Shown here: positions 5,746 to 7,232 of the stretch, in pieces
Layout: every line of letters begins with the position of its first letter
Position numbering within the stretch: the first letter of the stretch is position 1
Program-made: the position numbers and the translations under genes
NCBI GenBank assembly: GCA_002733945.2
Contig: NVXO02000015.1
Span: 16,723 to 23,954, forward strand
Reading direction: 5' to 3'
DNA: 7,232 nt
Source: Sulfurimonas sp.
Lineage (GTDB): Bacteria > Campylobacterota > Campylobacteria > Campylobacterales > Sulfurimonadaceae
The notes under the pieces: generated by a model
Databases searched by the model: none
What the model was told of the DNA's origin: nothing
What the model saw: only the letters and a program-made list of their open reading frames with translations

Positions 5746-6823
5746 AAAGGATTAGCTTTTCTTTAGTGTCTTCATAAGTTTTACTATCAAGGGTGATAGT
5801 GAGCTTTCCCTCCGGAATCTCTTGCATTACTATAATAGGGCTTAAATCATAGTTCGTATCATTTATTTTAGCTCTAAAAGAGAGCTCTTTTTTTTGACTT
5901 AAAGGATTGAAAATTAGTTCTTTAACAGTTTTATATTGCGTTTGGTTTTGCTCATTAAAAAACTCTAAAGTGATAAATTTTATCTCTTCACGGTTAAAGT
6001 AGTGAATGTTTTGTGCATTGTATTCAACTTTTCCTTGTGCTCGTTTTCTTGGAAGAGTTGAGTAGGAGAGTGCATAAGCATCTAGCACATTTGTTTTTCC
6101 CTTAGTAACTTTAAAGTTAAATTCTCGGTAGTTAAGGAACTTCTGTTTGATGATTTTATACTCTTTATTTTCATCTTCAAGAGAGTTTCGTAGCGTGTAC
6201 ATTGTGATTCTTTCTTCTATTGAAGCTGGAAGGATAGAGCCTGAAATTGGACTAAACATCTCATCCATTAGTTTTTCTTGTTGCTCTCTTTGCATAGTAA
6301 GCCCAAAAATACAGCCACAATAGTCTTGACGGTAGAGTTGTTCCTCTTTAGTTACACGAGATTGATCTTGACTTCCACCACCACTTCTATAATCAACAGC
6401 GATAAATTCAACACCGTTTTTTTCATAAAAAGCATCACCAACACGTTTGAGTTGTTCTTGAGACTTTAGGGGACTTACAAGTAAGGTAGTAGTGATTTTT
6501 TTCTCACCTAACTCTAGAGCTTTCTCCGCACTTATGCTAAAACGCTTATCAAAACAGACTTCACAACGAGCACCTTTTTCAGGTTCGTTTTCAAGTCCAC
6601 GGACAGCTTGAAGCCAGTTTTCATAATCGTATTCGCCTTCAATGAGGTCAATTCCTAACTTTTTACAAGATCGTTCTACATCGAGTAAACGTAGTTGGTA
6701 TTCTGAGTAAGGATGGATATTTGGGTCGTAGAAGAAGCCTGTTAGCTTCTCCTGCGGATAATCTGCTTGTAGCTTTTCTAGAAAAAAGTGGCTATCAACG
6801 CTGCAACAGATATGAACTAACAT
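5741..6823 (-). CDS. queH: Epoxyqueuosine reductase QueH (DUF208 family) with long C-terminal extension
   Basis: QueH carries out the last step of queuosine tRNA modification, reducing epoxyqueuosine to queuosine in the anticodon loop of GUN tRNAs; it is the cobalamin-independent replacement for QueG. The first 175 or so residues are the catalytic domain: MLVHICCSVDS with the Cys6-Cys7 pair, Cys87 and Cys90 in ARCEVC, and Cys169 and Cys171 in YCGC. These are the cysteines known in the family to bind an iron-sulfur cluster and a second metal. A conserved FFYDPNIHPYSEY stretch lies at 30-42. Family members are commonly about 180-250 residues; this one is 360, and residues from about 185 to 360 form an extra, mostly beta-predicted region with no motif I recognise. 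From memory, Helicobacter homologues are similarly long, so the extension is likely lineage-typical rather than a recent fusion. The ATG abuts the isomerase stop (TAAATG), with only a weak ribosome site, which suggests coupling. Confidence 0.88.
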   Translation of the reverse strand: MLVHICCSVDSHFFLEKLQADYPQEKLTGFFYDPNIHPYSEYQLRLLDVERSCKKLGIDLIEGEYDYENWLQAVRGLENEPEKGARCEVCFDKRFSISAEKALELGEKKITTTLLVSPLKSQEQLKRVGDAFYEKNGVEFIAVDYRSGGGSQDQSRVTKEEQLYRQDYCGCIFGLTMQREQQEKLMDEMFSPISGSILPASIEERITMYTLRNSLEDENKEYKIIKQKFLNYREFNFKVTKGKTNVLDAYALSYSTLPRKRAQGKVEYNAQNIHYFNREEIKFITLEFFNEQNQTQYKTVKELIFNPLSQKKELSFRAKINDTNYDLSPIIVMQEIPEGKLTITLDSKTYEDTKEKLILL

Positions 6824-7232
6824 TTAGTCTTTAGTCTCAACTACAGTAATAGAGTTAATTGCATCTTGACCTTGAATCTGTGCTAAAACGTCAAAACTAG
6901 CAGTATCTTCTTTCTCAATCGCACCAAAAACAGTATGAACACCATCAAGGTGAGGAGTGTCTACGAAAGTGATGAAGAACTGGCTTCCACCAGTGTTTGG
7001 TCCTGCGTGTGCCATTGAAAGTGTACCTGGAGTATGTACAGATGTGTTAGAAGATGTTTCACACTCTATAGCCCAACCTGGACCACCAGTTCCAGTACCT
7101 TCTGGACAACCACCTTGAGCCATAAATCCAGGGATTACACGGTGAAAGTTTAAGTTGTCATAGTAACCAGTCTCACATAAATGAGCAAAGTTTGCAACTG
7201 TATTTGGAGCTTCTTCTGGAACAAGTTTAATC
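6824..7232 (-). CDS. Cyclophilin-type peptidyl-prolyl cis-trans isomerase (partial, 5' end missing)
   Basis: Catalyses cis-trans isomerisation of peptide bonds before proline and assists folding. The reading frame stays open to the window edge, so the true start lies beyond it; the internal ATG at 7121-7123 is the Met of the family motif, not a start. About 135 residues are visible, most of a single-domain cyclophilin of about 165-175 residues. Clear motifs are FHRVIPGFMAQGG, with the catalytic arginine, just around 7145-7109; then GTLSMAHAGPNTGGSQFFIT with the active-site Gln and Phe residues; and HLDGVHTVFGAI near the end. The position often Trp in eukaryotic cyclophilins (before LDG) is His here, as non-Trp residues are common in bacteria. 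Since the N-terminus is missing, a signal peptide cannot be excluded, but the compact domain resembles the cytoplasmic PpiB type. The stop codon directly abuts the queH ATG, so the two are probably co-transcribed. Confidence 0.93.
   Translation of the reverse strand, partial: IKLVPEEAPNTVANFAHLCETGYYDNLNFHRVIPGFMAQGGCPEGTGTGGPGWAIECETSSNTSVHTPGTLSMAHAGPNTGGSQFFITFVDTPHLDGVHTVFGAIEKEDTASFDVLAQIQGQDAINSITVVETKD

Noticed and set aside
6278..6469. Plus-strand 63-codon frame within queH
   Set aside because: It lies opposite the conserved QueH catalytic region and has no ribosome site or recognisable features.
6824..7123. A complete 99-residue protein starting at 7123
   Set aside because: The same frame stays open upstream to the window edge and encodes the cyclophilin FHRVIPGF motif immediately before this Met, so it is an internal Met of a partial gene.
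1..7232. A novel defence, mobile or secondary-metabolite system
   Set aside because: Every stretch over about 90 nt is accounted for by a recognised housekeeping gene on one strand. There are no transposase remnants, repeat arrays, tRNA genes or compositionally odd segments.

Overview
All nine genes in this 7.2 kb window lie on the minus strand, so transcription runs from high to low coordinates. The proteins and their order point to a Campylobacterota bacterium (epsilonproteobacterium), probably a Sulfurimonas- or Sulfurovum-like free-living lineage. Three observations support this: AT-rich DNA with very short intergenic gaps, the order fabZ-lpxA-clpX-mreB-mreC followed by carB, which I recall from Campylobacter jejuni (roughly Cj0273-Cj0279) and, for the first five, Helicobacter pylori (roughly HP1376-HP1372), and a long-form QueH. 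The genus is inference; the synteny is from memory and was not searched.

Layout in transcription order: (1) the 3' part of a cyclophilin-type peptidyl-prolyl isomerase (7232-6824, cut by the window edge); (2) queH, an epoxyqueuosine reductase with a long C-terminal extension (6823-5741), whose ATG directly follows the isomerase stop; (3) a 48-nt gap with two candidate -10 boxes; (4) fabZ (5692-5243); (5) lpxA (5234-4443); (6) clpX (preferred start 4453), overlapping lpxA by 11 nt; (7) mreB (3197-2160); (8) mreC (preferred start 2167), overlapping mreB by 8 nt; (9) a MipA/OmpV-type outer-membrane protein (1409-660), overlapping mreC by 4 nt as ATGA; (10) an 84-nt gap with a TATAAT box; (11) the first 191 codons of carB (575-1, cut by the window edge).

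The six genes from fabZ to the MipA/OmpV gene are packed so tightly that they very probably form one operon. They share an envelope theme. FabZ and LpxA draw on the same (R)-3-hydroxyacyl-ACP pool, for phospholipid and lipid A respectively. MreB and MreC direct side-wall peptidoglycan synthesis, and the MipA/OmpV family is linked to murein enzymes at the outer membrane. ClpX is the odd member, as a general protein-unfolding ATPase. I see no mobile element, CRISPR array, tRNA, rRNA or convincing novel system. This is a conserved housekeeping region, and the points worth a second look are gene boundaries, coupling, and two less well understood proteins: the QueH extension and the MipA-like protein.
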